From Myxococcota bacterium (GTDB lineage Bacteria > Myxococcota_A > UBA9160 > UBA4427): a stretch of 20,120 bases of DNA. The position numbers and the translations under genes were made by a program. The DNA lies in contig JAWKRT010000008.1 of assembly GCA_041389495.1 (NCBI GenBank), positions 1 to 20,120 of the forward strand. Direction: 5' to 3'. The notes beneath the pieces are model-generated. The model made no database searches and was not told the DNA's origin. It saw only the letters and a list, made by a program, of their open reading frames with translations. This document shows positions 1-6,947 of the stretch, piece by piece. How positions within the stretch are numbered: the first letter of the stretch is position 1; each line of letters begins with the position of its first letter.

Positions 1-342
1 GGCATCGACATCCTCGACCCCGCGGCAGAGCGCCCGGGCGACGAGCTCTTCTGGCAGAGCGGCTACTACGTGTCGGTGCGCCAGGGGAGCTGGAAGCTCC
101 AGCTCGACGCGAAGCGCGAGCGCGTCTGGCTCCACGACCTCGCCGCCGATCCGACCGAACAGGTGAACCTCGCGGACGAGCGCCCGGACGTGGTCGCCCG
201 TCTGCGCGCGCGCATCGACCGGCACCTCGAGGGCGCGCACCCGCCGCTCTACCCGTCCTACCTCGAGGCCGCGATCGGCGTCGACAAGACGAAGGCCGAG
301 CGCTTCGAGCCCGGTGACGAGTTCGTCTACTGGCCGAACTGA
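1..342 (+). CDS. Sulfatase, C-terminal fragment (partial at left edge)
   Basis: The frame is open from base 1 and ends with TGA at 340-342, so only about the last 113 residues are present. The visible part has the signature of the sulfatase C-terminal region: GYYVSVRQGSWKLQLD, then WLHDLAADPTEQVNLADE, then a helix ending in RIDRHLEG. In arylsulfatase-type enzymes this small C-terminal domain follows the formylglycine-bearing alkaline-phosphatase-like core and helps shape the substrate pocket. The catalytic Cys/Ser-x-Pro-x-Arg motif lies outside the window, so neither activity nor substrate can be judged. A GTG at 70 could be mistaken for a start, but the homologous sequence clearly continues upstream of it. 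The gene converges on the thiolase-fold gene and their stop codons are about 25 bases apart. The family call is fairly secure; the substrate (sulfate ester, or phosphonate as in some relatives) is unknown. Confidence 0.85.
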   Translation, partial: GIDILDPAAERPGDELFWQSGYYVSVRQGSWKLQLDAKRERVWLHDLAADPTEQVNLADERPDVVARLRARIDRHLEGAHPPLYPSYLEAAIGVDKTKAERFEPGDEFVYWPN

Positions 343-366
343 CGCCGCGCGCTCGCTCCGCCGCGC

Positions 367-1515
367 CTACGCGCGGCCGAGGATCATGCCGCTGCGGCCC
401 GCGGCGACGAGCGCGGTGGAGGCGTCCTTCACCTGGTTCGCGGCGGTGCCGCGGAGCTGGCGCGTCGCCTCGAGGATGTTGTTCACGCCGTGGATGTAGC
501 CCTCGCCGAGCAGGCCGCCGTGCGTGTTCACGGGCAGCGTGCCGTCGATGGCGATGTGGCCCTCGCGGATGAAGTCGCGCGCTTCGCCCGGCGCGCAGAA
601 GCGGTGCGCTTCGAGCTGCATCAGGACGACGGGCGAGAAGTTCTCGTAGATCATCGCGACGTCGATGTCGGAGGGCGCGAGCCCGGCCTGGGCGCGCAGG
701 CGGTCGCCGAGCCTCTCGGCCTCCGCAAACCCCGACAGATCCTTCTCGTAGAAGTTGAAGAGCATGTGGCTGCCGCGTCCGTGGACCTGTGCGGCGGAGA
801 GCACGCGCACGGGCGGCGGCGCGAGGTCGCGCGCGCGCTCGAGCGACGTGACGACGAGCGCGACGCCGCCGTCCGACTCCTGGCAGCAGTCGAACAGGCG
901 CAGCACGGGCTCGGCGATCCAGCGCGAGGCCTGGTGGTCGGCGAGCGTGATGGGGCGCTCGTAGAACCACGCGGCCGGGTTCGTCGCCGCATAACGTCGC
1001 GCCTGGACGACGTAGTGGCCGAGGTCCTCGTTGGTCACGCCGTACCGGTCCATGTAGCGCTTGTACCAGACGCTGTAGATCTTCGCGGGCGTGTCGAGGC
1101 CGAACGCGAAGTGGAAGTCGACGCCGAGGCGCGCGGCCTGGCCGCCCGAGTCGGGCTGGCCGAAGCGCTGCCCGGAGCGCTCGTTGAAGGCGCGGTAGAC
1201 GAGCACGTGGCGCGCGGCGCCCGACGCGACGGCGGCGGCGGCGAGCTGGACGGTCGCGGCCGAGCCGCCGCCGCCGAACGGCGTGCGCGCCGTCCAGTGC
1301 AGCTCCTCGATGCCGAGGCAGCGCATCAGCTCGAGCTCGTCGTTCGCGTCCTGCGTGAAGGTGACCGTGCCGTCGATGTCCGCCGGAGTGAGGCCCGCGT
1401 CGGCGATGGCCGCGAGGCTCGCCTCGGCGGCGAGCTGCAGCTCGCTGCGCCCGGAGCGCTTCGAGAACTCGGTCTGGCCGATGCCGACGATCGCCGTGTC
1501 GCGGATCGCGCTCAT
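367..1515 (-). CDS. Thiolase-fold lipid-transfer-type protein (Ltp2-like; candidate acyl-CoA retro-aldolase subunit)
   Basis: This 382-residue protein has the thiolase fold: an N-terminal IRDTAIVGIGQTEFSKRSG segment, a GGGGSAATVQLAAAAVASG helix, a QESDGGVALVV strand and a C-terminal NTHGGLLGEGYIHGVNN loop. Two features depart from ordinary thiolases. The nucleophilic-cysteine position appears to be occupied by glycine (FGGGGS), and the usual GHPxG-type histidine motif reads GYIHGVNN. Both are typical of SCP-x/Ltp2-like thiolase homologues, which in steroid side-chain catabolism act as retro-aldolases with a DUF35 partner rather than as thiolases. The ATG at 1515 is chosen because it overlaps the stop of the upstream DUF35 gene as ATGA, indicating translational coupling; upstream in-frame sequence is Arg-rich and not protein-like. 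A steroid or other branched CoA substrate is inferred, not shown. No cholesterol-degradation ring genes are visible nearby. Confidence 0.88.
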   Translation of the reverse strand: MSAIRDTAIVGIGQTEFSKRSGRSELQLAAEASLAAIADAGLTPADIDGTVTFTQDANDELELMRCLGIEELHWTARTPFGGGGSAATVQLAAAAVASGAARHVLVYRAFNERSGQRFGQPDSGGQAARLGVDFHFAFGLDTPAKIYSVWYKRYMDRYGVTNEDLGHYVVQARRYAATNPAAWFYERPITLADHQASRWIAEPVLRLFDCCQESDGGVALVVTSLERARDLAPPPVRVLSAAQVHGRGSHMLFNFYEKDLSGFAEAERLGDRLRAQAGLAPSDIDVAMIYENFSPVVLMQLEAHRFCAPGEARDFIREGHIAIDGTLPVNTHGGLLGEGYIHGVNNILEATRQLRGTAANQVKDASTALVAAGRSGMILGRA

Positions 1516-1892
1516 GCGGCCTCCCCGGCCGGGCGGAACTGCGGCAGCACGTGGCCGTTCACCTCCTCGAAGAAGACGGCGACCGGCATGCCGTCGCGCA
1601 CGTCGTCGACGTCGACGTCGCGCAGGTTCGACACGATGCGCACGCCCTCGGCGAGATCGACGAGCGCGACGATGCGCGGGTGCGCGTCGGGCTGCGAGGG
1701 ATGCTTCGAGACGAGCCACGTGTAGACGGTGCCGCGCCCCGAGGCGGCCTCGGTCGTCCACGCGAGCGAGTGGCAGTCGCCGCACATGGGAACGGGCGGG
1801 TGCGCGAGCCTTCCGCAGCCCGCGCAGCGCCGCAGCAGCAGGCGGCCCTCCTTCGCCCCCTCCCAGAAGTAGGCGTCGTCGCGATCGGTCAT
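1512..1892 (-). CDS. Zn-ribbon/OB-fold DUF35 protein, partner of the thiolase-fold protein
   Basis: This 126-residue protein starts with a rubredoxin-like zinc ribbon: CAGC at about residues 23-26 and CGDC at about 37-40, separated by the characteristic RLAHPPVPM stretch. An OB-fold follows (GRGTVYTWLVSKHP, then PRIVALVDLAEGVRIVSNL, ending PVAVFFEEV). This is the standard architecture of DUF35 proteins, which bind acyl-CoA and form complexes with thiolase-fold partners such as Ltp2 or HMG-CoA-synthase-like enzymes. The ATG at 1892 is preceded by AGGAG with about 8 bases of spacing. The gene is first in a two-gene minus-strand operon and its stop overlaps the start of the thiolase-fold gene by 4 bases, which strongly suggests a 1:1 complex. 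The family is secure; the substrate is not known. Confidence 0.9.
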   Translation of the reverse strand: MTDRDDAYFWEGAKEGRLLLRRCAGCGRLAHPPVPMCGDCHSLAWTTEAASGRGTVYTWLVSKHPSQPDAHPRIVALVDLAEGVRIVSNLRDVDVDDVRDGMPVAVFFEEVNGHVLPQFRPAGEAA

Positions 1893-2089
1893 GGCTCGTG
1901 CTCCTGGTTCAGGCGCGCCGGTCGCTCGCGCCTCCGCCTTCGGGCCGCGGGCGCGCGCCCGCGAGCCGGAACCTTAGTGCGTTCCCGCGCGCCGCTCCCG
2001 TGTTCGCACGCGTTCGCGCGCGCGACGCGACGTCGGTCGGCGCGGAGCGGCCGCGACGTGCGAGGATGCCGCGCGGAGGCACGCCGACG
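1893..2089. promoter_or_regulatory. Divergent intergenic region between DUF35 and DUF2961 genes
   Basis: This stretch of just under 200 bases separates two divergently transcribed genes, so it should hold promoters for both. It carries the ribosome binding sites of each gene at its ends (CTCCT at the left edge for the minus-strand gene, GGAGG at 2075-2079 for the plus-strand gene). I could not identify convincing -35/-10 boxes or an operator in the very GC-rich middle. Confidence 0.35.
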
Positions 2090-3298
2090 ATGACGCTCTT
2101 CGACGACCCGTCGCTCCTCGATCCGCGCATCGAGAGCCGGGCCATCACGTTCGAGAACCCGACCGGTGCGAAGGGCGCGGGCGGGCGCGCGCACGGCGGC
2201 CGCAAGGGCGCGCCGAGCCGGATGATCGAGGCGGGCGAGCGCGTGACGCTCGCCGAGATCGAGGGCCCGGGGCGCATCCGGCACGCGTGGCTCACCGTGC
2301 CGCCGATGGAGCCCGTCGCGATGCGGCGCATCGCGCTCGAGGTGTTCTACGACGGCGCCGACGCGCCCTCGGTCTCGGTGCCGCTCGTCGACTTCTTCGG
2401 CTGTCCGCACGGGCGGCCGGTCGCGCTCCACACCGCGTACACGGCGGTGCAGGAGGGGCGCGGCTTCAACGCGTGGATGCCGATGCCGTTCCGGCGCGCG
2501 ATCCGCGTCGACTTCGTGAACGCGAGTGCGCGCCGCTTCCCGCTCTACTTCCAGCTCGACTACACGCTCGGCGGCGAGCCGCCCGAGGCCGCGCTCCTCC
2601 ACGCGAGCTTCCGGCGCGAGAACCCGACCGCACTCGGGCGCGACATGACGATCGCGCGCGACCTCGCGGGGCCCGGGCGCTTCCTCGGCTGCAACGTCGG
2701 CGTGCGCGTGCTGCGCGAGCCGCTCGCGCAGGAGCACTTCACCTGGTACGGCGAGGGCGAGGTGAAGGTCTTCCTCGACGGCGACCGCGACCACCCGACG
2801 ATCTGCGGCACGGGCTTCGAGGACTACGCGGGAACCGCGTGGGGCATGGGCGCGCACCAGACGCTGTGGCAGGGCGTTCCGCACGACCTGCGCGACCCGG
2901 CGTCGACGGACGCGTGCCCCGACCTCGTGAGCCTCTACCGCTGGCACGGGCCCGACCCGATCGTGTTCGCGCGCGATCTCACCGTCACCGTGCAGCAGAT
3001 CGGCGCCGTCTTCGTCGCGGCGGGGAGCGAGCACCTGCTCGACGACGTGCCCGCGCGCAACCCGCTCGCGGGCGCGGGCTGGACGCGCGGGCTGCCGCCG
3101 CCCGCGCACGCCTTCGGCATCTGCGAGCGCGTCGACGACGTGTGCGCGACGGCCTTCGTCTACGCGCGCGACGCTCAGCCCGTGCCGCGCGTCGACCCCG
3201 ATGCGGCGAGCGCCGATCTCGAGCGCCGGAGCTGGGAGGTGCCGAACCCGTTCGAGGCGTTCGGCGCGCTCGTCGGCGCCGTCGTGCTCGAGGAGTAG
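2090..3298 (+). CDS. DUF2961 / GH172-type glycoside hydrolase
   Basis: The 402-residue product shows the DUF2961 signature: AEIEGPGRIRHAWLTV near residue 55, VPLVDFFGCPHG near 98, FNAWMPMPFRRAIRV near 126, and EGEVKVFLDGD (222-232) followed by PTICGTGFEDYAG (236-248). DUF2961 is glycoside hydrolase family 172, whose characterised members act on fructofuranosides or arabinofuranosides using two glutamates. By motif position, E244 (in GTGFEDY) and E222 or E224 are the candidate catalytic pair. No signal peptide is visible, so the enzyme is probably cytoplasmic. The ATG at 2090 has GGAGG ten bases upstream; an in-frame ATG at 2066 has only a weak AGG. Length is normal for the family. The gene stands alone with no transporter or other sugar gene beside it, so the substrate is open. 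It ends at a strong bidirectional hairpin. Confidence 0.85.
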   Translation: MTLFDDPSLLDPRIESRAITFENPTGAKGAGGRAHGGRKGAPSRMIEAGERVTLAEIEGPGRIRHAWLTVPPMEPVAMRRIALEVFYDGADAPSVSVPLVDFFGCPHGRPVALHTAYTAVQEGRGFNAWMPMPFRRAIRVDFVNASARRFPLYFQLDYTLGGEPPEAALLHASFRRENPTALGRDMTIARDLAGPGRFLGCNVGVRVLREPLAQEHFTWYGEGEVKVFLDGDRDHPTICGTGFEDYAGTAWGMGAHQTLWQGVPHDLRDPASTDACPDLVSLYRWHGPDPIVFARDLTVTVQQIGAVFVAAGSEHLLDDVPARNPLAGAGWTRGLPPPAHAFGICERVDDVCATAFVYARDAQPVPRVDPDAASADLERRSWEVPNPFEAFGALVGAVVLEE

Positions 3299-3308
3299 CG
3301 ATGCCAGA

Positions 3309-3344
3309 CGCGCGGCGCGGCGCTCCCGAGCGCCGCGCCGCGCG
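3309..3344. terminator. Perfect 17-bp hairpin between convergent genes (bidirectional terminator candidate)
   Basis: Bases 3309-3325 are perfectly complementary to 3328-3344 with a two-base centre (a 16-bp stem with a tetraloop is sterically more likely). It starts 10 bases after the DUF2961 stop and ends 18 bases before the stop of the minus-strand secreted-protein gene. No T-tract follows on either strand, so intrinsic termination is plausible but not proven. Confidence 0.7.
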
Positions 3345-3362
3345 CCCGCCCGCATACGCGCG

Positions 3363-4112
3363 TCAGCGCGACGAGCGGCGTTGTCGCGCGCCGGCGACGA
3401 GCAGGCCGACCGCGAGCGCCGCAGCGCCGGCGAGCGGCAGCGCGGGAACGCCCCCGCCCACGTAGGCGCCCGTGATCAGCATCTGGTTGTTGGCCGTGCC
3501 GCCGTTGAACGTGCCGTAGATGTAGCTCGTGCCGACCATGTCGCCCTGGCCGTCGAACGTCCACGTGCCGAGGTCGTAGGTCGGCGAGTTGGCGTCGGGC
3601 AGGTTCGTCGTCACGCCGTGCGGCACCTGCGCGCCGGCGGTGCAGATGGTCTGCGGGCTCGAGATGCAGAAGCCCGTGCCCGAGTTGGTCCAGCCGCTGA
3701 GCACGCCCCACTGCACCGTGCCGCCCGGGCTCGTGCTGCCCGTTCCGGTCGCGGGGACCGACGGGTTCCACGTGCCGACGGACAGGCCGAACACGAAGCT
3801 CCCCGGGCCGAAGACCGAGGTCGTGTCGAAGTCGATCAGCTGGTGGAGCACGACGTCCATCGTCGTCGCGGTGACCGTGCCACTCCCCGTGTCGGAGACG
3901 ACGTGCTGTCCCTGCACCTGTCCGGGCGACGCGCTGATGGGCGGGCAGAGCGTGGTCGAGAAGCCGAAGTGCGTGCCGGGCGTGCCGTGCGGAGGCGTGG
4001 CGTCGTACACCTTGACGACGGCGGCGGCGGGGAGCGGAGCGAGTGCGAGCAGCGAGGCGAGAGCGAGCCAGCGGGCGGCCGAGCTTCGAGACGACGTGCA
4101 TCGATCCGACAT
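3363..4112 (-). CDS. Secreted protein with C-terminal sorting-type membrane anchor; function unknown
   Basis: This is a 249-residue product. The N-terminus is a Sec signal peptide (Arg-containing start, then WLALASLLALAPLPAAA, with cleavage near residues 30-32). The body is rich in Gly, Thr, Ser and beta-strand-like stretches, with cysteines at LCPP and FCISSPQTICTAG that could form disulfides. The C-terminus has a tripartite tail: a short VPALPLAG motif, a hydrophobic segment (AAALAVGLLVAG) and a basic end (ARQRRSSR). That layout resembles PEP-CTERM/exosortase-type or related sorting signals, although the exact motif is not canonical PEP. The ATG at 4112 is preceded by a strong AAGGAGG. The gene lies 71 bases downstream of the PQQ dehydrogenase gene on the same strand. 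I do not recognise the family; an extracellular or surface-anchored structural role is inference only. Confidence 0.75.
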   Translation of the reverse strand: MSDRCTSSRSSAARWLALASLLALAPLPAAAVVKVYDATPPHGTPGTHFGFSTTLCPPISASPGQVQGQHVVSDTGSGTVTATTMDVVLHQLIDFDTTSVFGPGSFVFGLSVGTWNPSVPATGTGSTSPGGTVQWGVLSGWTNSGTGFCISSPQTICTAGAQVPHGVTTNLPDANSPTYDLGTWTFDGQGDMVGTSYIYGTFNGGTANNQMLITGAYVGGGVPALPLAGAAALAVGLLVAGARQRRSSR

Positions 4113-4130
4113 GGGGCTTCCTCCTTGCGT

Positions 4131-4152
4131 GCGGGTCCGTCCCTGGACCCGC
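4131..4152 (-). terminator. Hairpin between PQQ dehydrogenase gene and secreted-protein gene
   Basis: GCGGGTCC (4131-4138) pairs perfectly with GGACCCGC (4145-4152) around a six-base loop. It lies downstream of the dehydrogenase stop and just upstream of the Shine-Dalgarno of the secreted-protein gene. It could terminate or attenuate read-through, or protect the 3' end of the upstream message. No T-tract follows. Confidence 0.45.
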
Positions 4153-4157
4153 GGCGA

Positions 4158-4178
4158 TTCGCAGTTCGCAGTGCGCAG
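4158..4178. repeat. Heptamer tandem repeat (TTCGCAG, about three units)
   Basis: The units are TTCGCAG (4158-4164), TTCGCAG (4165-4171) and TGCGCAG (4172-4178), followed by a degenerate TTCGCTCAG that runs to the dehydrogenase stop codon. It lies entirely in the gap between the two minus-strand genes. The function is unknown; replication slippage is the simplest origin. Confidence 0.6.
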
Positions 4179-4183
4179 TTCGC

Positions 4184-5842
4184 TCAGTCCTCCGGAGTGC
4201 TCGCCGTCGCCGCCGGGCGCGGCGGCGACGCGGGAACGAGCCGCAGCACGAGGCTTCCCGCGCGGTGCTCGACGAGCAGCAGCACCGTGCCGTCCGGCGC
4301 GACCTCGACGTCGCGCAGACGGCCGATGCCTTCGAGCAGCGTCTCCGCGCGGCGCGCGCTCGCGCCGTCGGTCACGACGCGCACGAGCTTGGTCGCGGCG
4401 AGCGAGGCCTGCAGCAGCTGGCCGCGCCAGCGCGGGAACGCGTCGCCTTCGTAGAAGACCATGCTCGAGAGCCCGGGCGAGGGCGTCCAGTCGAGCACGG
4501 GGCCCGTGAGGTCGGCCGGGTCGAACGCGATGCCGTACTCCTCGGCGTAGTGGATGGGGCGCCCGTCGTAGTCGACGCCGAGGCTCACGAGCGGCCAGCC
4601 GTAGTTCGCGCCCGCGCGCACGAGGTTCGTCTCGTCGCCGCCGCGCGGCCCGTGCTCGGACGACCACATCGTGCGCGTGCGGCGATCGAAGGCGAGGCCC
4701 TGCGCGTTGCGGTGGCCGAGCGTGTAGATGGCGGGCAGCGCGCCCGGCACGTCGAGGAACGGGTTGTCTTCGGGAATGCTCCCGTCGTCGCGCACGCGGA
4801 GGATCTTGCCGAACGGCTCGCGCAGGTCCTGCACCTTCCGGTAGTCGGCGAGCACGCCGACGGTGAGGTACACGCGGTCGGCGTCGTCGAACTCGATGCG
4901 CGCCGAGATCCCGTTCTCGACGCCGACCTCGTACGACTCGCGCGGCGCCTCCCAGACGGTCTCCTCGTCGACCCAGCGCGCGCCGTCGAGCCGCCCGCGC
5001 ACGAGCTTCAGCATCGACACGGGCGCGCCGCTCGCGCGGCTCGCCGCGTTGCACCCGTCGCAGCGGTCGCCGTAGGAGAGGTAGATCCAGCCGTTCTCCG
5101 CGTAGCGCGGATGCAGCGCGACCTCGTGCGCCCAGCCCTGTCCCGCGTACATCGTGCCGCGCATCGGCGCGTCGTCGTAGAAGCGGGGCGTGCCCGTCAC
5201 GCGCGTCGCCGTACCGCGCGCGGGGTCGATCCGCAGCAGCCCGCGCATCTTCTCGGTCGCGAGGATGCCCCCGTCCGGCATCGGCGCGATCGAGTACGGC
5301 TCCTCGAGCCCGCTCCAGACGAGCTCGATCTCGAAGTCGTGCAGCTCGGAGTGCACGATGCCCGTCGGCACGACGGGTGCGGCGCCGACGCCGTAGCCGT
5401 CGGGGCCCGGGTCGCCGCGCCGCTTCTCGGCGAGGTAGATGGCGAGGCCGCGCAGGTCGTCGTCCGCGATGACGCCGCGCCACGCGGGCATGCGCGCTTG
5501 CGGGTAGCCGTCGGCGATGCTCGCGACGAGCTCGTCGATCGACGCGCCGTGCGCGAGCGGGTCGGCGCGCAGCGACGGGCCCTGCGCCGCGCCCTCGAGA
5601 TTCGCGCCGTGGCAGACGGCGCAGTTCTCGGCGTAGATCGCGCCCATCGCGTCGGGCTTGACCCAGGCGTCGCGCCCGGTGTCGTCGCCGGCGCTCGCGT
5701 CGTCGGCCGGCGCGCCGTCCGCCCCCGCGTGCGCGGCGTCGCGGTCGCGCGTGCCGCCCGCGCACGCGAGGACGCCTGCGCCGAGTGCGACCGCGACGGC
5801 GATGGCCACTGCGAGCCGGTGCGCCCGCGGCGTGCGCTGCAT
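4184..5842 (-). CDS. Lipoprotein cytochrome c / PQQ-dependent sugar dehydrogenase (GSDH-type) fusion
   Basis: The product is 552 residues. Residues 1-27 form a lipoprotein signal (VALGAGVLAC, lipobox cysteine C27), followed by an Asp/Ala-rich linker. A class I cytochrome c domain follows, with CAVCH at 74-78 and a likely Met ligand at M118 (RMPAW). From about residue 160 there is a six-bladed beta-propeller of the glucose/sorbosone dehydrogenase type: PYSIAPMPDGGILATEK, GQGWAHEVALHP, FGKILRVRDDGSIPEDNPF, GHRNAQGLAFD and SSEHGPRGGDETNLV. Such enzymes oxidise aldose-type sugars in the periplasm with PQQ, and the fused heme would take the electrons. The ATG at 5842 has CAGGAGG upstream; an earlier in-frame ATG at 5950 would put non-signal sequence ahead of the lipoprotein signal. 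No pqq biosynthesis genes are visible. An extra RCDGC pair in the propeller may form a disulfide. The sugar substrate is unknown. Confidence 0.9.
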   Translation of the reverse strand: MQRTPRAHRLAVAIAVAVALGAGVLACAGGTRDRDAAHAGADGAPADDASAGDDTGRDAWVKPDAMGAIYAENCAVCHGANLEGAAQGPSLRADPLAHGASIDELVASIADGYPQARMPAWRGVIADDDLRGLAIYLAEKRRGDPGPDGYGVGAAPVVPTGIVHSELHDFEIELVWSGLEEPYSIAPMPDGGILATEKMRGLLRIDPARGTATRVTGTPRFYDDAPMRGTMYAGQGWAHEVALHPRYAENGWIYLSYGDRCDGCNAASRASGAPVSMLKLVRGRLDGARWVDEETVWEAPRESYEVGVENGISARIEFDDADRVYLTVGVLADYRKVQDLREPFGKILRVRDDGSIPEDNPFLDVPGALPAIYTLGHRNAQGLAFDRRTRTMWSSEHGPRGGDETNLVRAGANYGWPLVSLGVDYDGRPIHYAEEYGIAFDPADLTGPVLDWTPSPGLSSMVFYEGDAFPRWRGQLLQASLAATKLVRVVTDGASARRAETLLEGIGRLRDVEVAPDGTVLLLVEHRAGSLVLRLVPASPPRPAATASTPED

Positions 5843-5966
5843 GCGCGCCCCTCCTGCGAAGCTCCCGCGCCGATCGCCCGGGAGGTCGGATTCGGAGCGA
5901 CCCGGCGGGGTCGCGCGCGCACCGTGAACGCTCGCGGCGTCCCGCGTCAACGGGATTCGCCCTCCG

Positions 5967-6020
5967 GCGCGCGCGGGAGTGCGCGCGCGGAAGTGGCGCG
6001 CGCGGAAGTGGCGCGCGCGG
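5967..6020. repeat. 15-bp tandem repeat, two perfect copies plus two partial
   Basis: GCGCGCGCGGAAGTG occurs at 5981-5995 and again at 5996-6010. A one-mismatch version precedes it (5967-5981, GGAGTG in place of GAAGTG) and the first ten bases repeat again at 6011-6020. It sits in the non-coding gap just past the end of the sulfite-exporter-like gene and upstream of the PQQ dehydrogenase gene. The rest of the 190-base gap (5843-6032) shows the dehydrogenase ribosome binding site at its left end and no other clear signal. Confidence 0.65.
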
Positions 6021-6032
6021 GCGACGGGCGGA

Positions 6033-6938
6033 TCAGATGCCGCCGCCCTCCGAGTAGAGCGCGCGGTCGGCGAGCGGGTCGCTCGGCGCGCGCCGCGTCA
6101 CGCGCCCCGTCGCGATGCCGACGGCGAGCACGGCCAGCGTGAGCACGGCCTGCGGCGCGCTCGCCGGGAGCGCGTCGCGCGCCGTCGCGACCCACGCGTC
6201 GGCTTCGCGCACGAGCACGAACGCGGACATCGCGGCGACGAAGCCCGCGAACGCGCGCCGCAGCGACGCGGGCGCGACGCGTCGCGCGAGTGCGGCGCCG
6301 ACGAACGAGCCCGCGACCGCCGTCGCGGCCACGGCGGCGACGAGCCCGGCATCGACGTCGACGTGGCTCGCATAGCCGGCGAAGCCGGCGAGGCAGTTCA
6401 TGACGATGACGACGAGCGAGGTGCCGACCGCGACGGGCATCTCGAGCCCCGCCCACAGCGCGAGCGCGGGCACGATCAGGAAGCCGCCGCCCGCGCCGAC
6501 GAGGCCGGTGAACAGCCCGACGCCCGCGCCCTGCGCGACGAGCCGACCGAGCGCGCGCTCGTGCGCGGCGCCGGCGGCGGGTGCGCGCCGCCCGCGCCAC
6601 ATGCCGAACGCCGTGAAGCCCATCATGAGCGCGAACAGCAGCAGCAGCAGCGAGCCGTCGAGCCAGGCGCCGAGGCGCCCGCCGACGTGTGCGCCCGCCA
6701 TGCCGGCCGCGCCGAACGTCGCCGCCGTGCGCAGCTCGACGTTGCCCGCGCGCCAGTGCTGCACGGCGCCCGACAGGCTCGCGGCCGCGACGACGAGCAG
6801 CGAGCTCGCGATCGCGCGCTTCGCCTCGAGCCCGAACACGTACACGAGCAGCGGCACGGTGAGGATCGAGCCGCCGCCCCCGAAGAAGCCGAGCGACACG
6901 CCGACGAGCAGACTGAGCGCGATGCCGAGTGCGAGCAC
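6033..6938 (-). CDS. TauE/SafE-family (TSUP) anion exporter, probably for sulfite or a related sulfur anion
   Basis: This 301-residue integral membrane protein has the internal two-fold repeat of the TSUP family. Each half opens with a glycine-rich motif followed by a VP-containing helix: GFFGGGGSILTVPL near residues 17-30 and GLVGAGGGFLIVPAL near 145-159. About eight hydrophobic segments are visible. TSUP proteins export or import small sulfur compounds such as sulfite, thiosulfate or sulfoacetate. The start is GTG at 6938, with GAGGGG a few bases upstream and only 9 bases after the stop of the rhodanese gene; an ATG start is absent. Being last in a run with a persulfide-dioxygenase-like protein and a rhodanese points to sulfite export, the expected product of persulfide oxidation. 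Substrate is inferred from context, not read from residues. Confidence 0.88.
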   Translation of the reverse strand: MLALGIALSLLVGVSLGFFGGGGSILTVPLLVYVFGLEAKRAIASSLLVVAAASLSGAVQHWRAGNVELRTAATFGAAGMAGAHVGGRLGAWLDGSLLLLLFALMMGFTAFGMWRGRRAPAAGAAHERALGRLVAQGAGVGLFTGLVGAGGGFLIVPALALWAGLEMPVAVGTSLVVIVMNCLAGFAGYASHVDVDAGLVAAVAATAVAGSFVGAALARRVAPASLRRAFAGFVAAMSAFVLVREADAWVATARDALPASAPQAVLTLAVLAVGIATGRVTRRAPSDPLADRALYSEGGGI

Positions 6939-6947
6939 GCGCGCCCC

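Noticed and set aside
344..377. GCCGCGCG / CGCGCGGC inverted repeat between the sulfatase and thiolase-fold stops
   Set aside because: The arms are only 8 bases of pure CG alphabet with an 18-base loop and the right arm lies within the thiolase coding end. Chance pairing is too likely to call a terminator.
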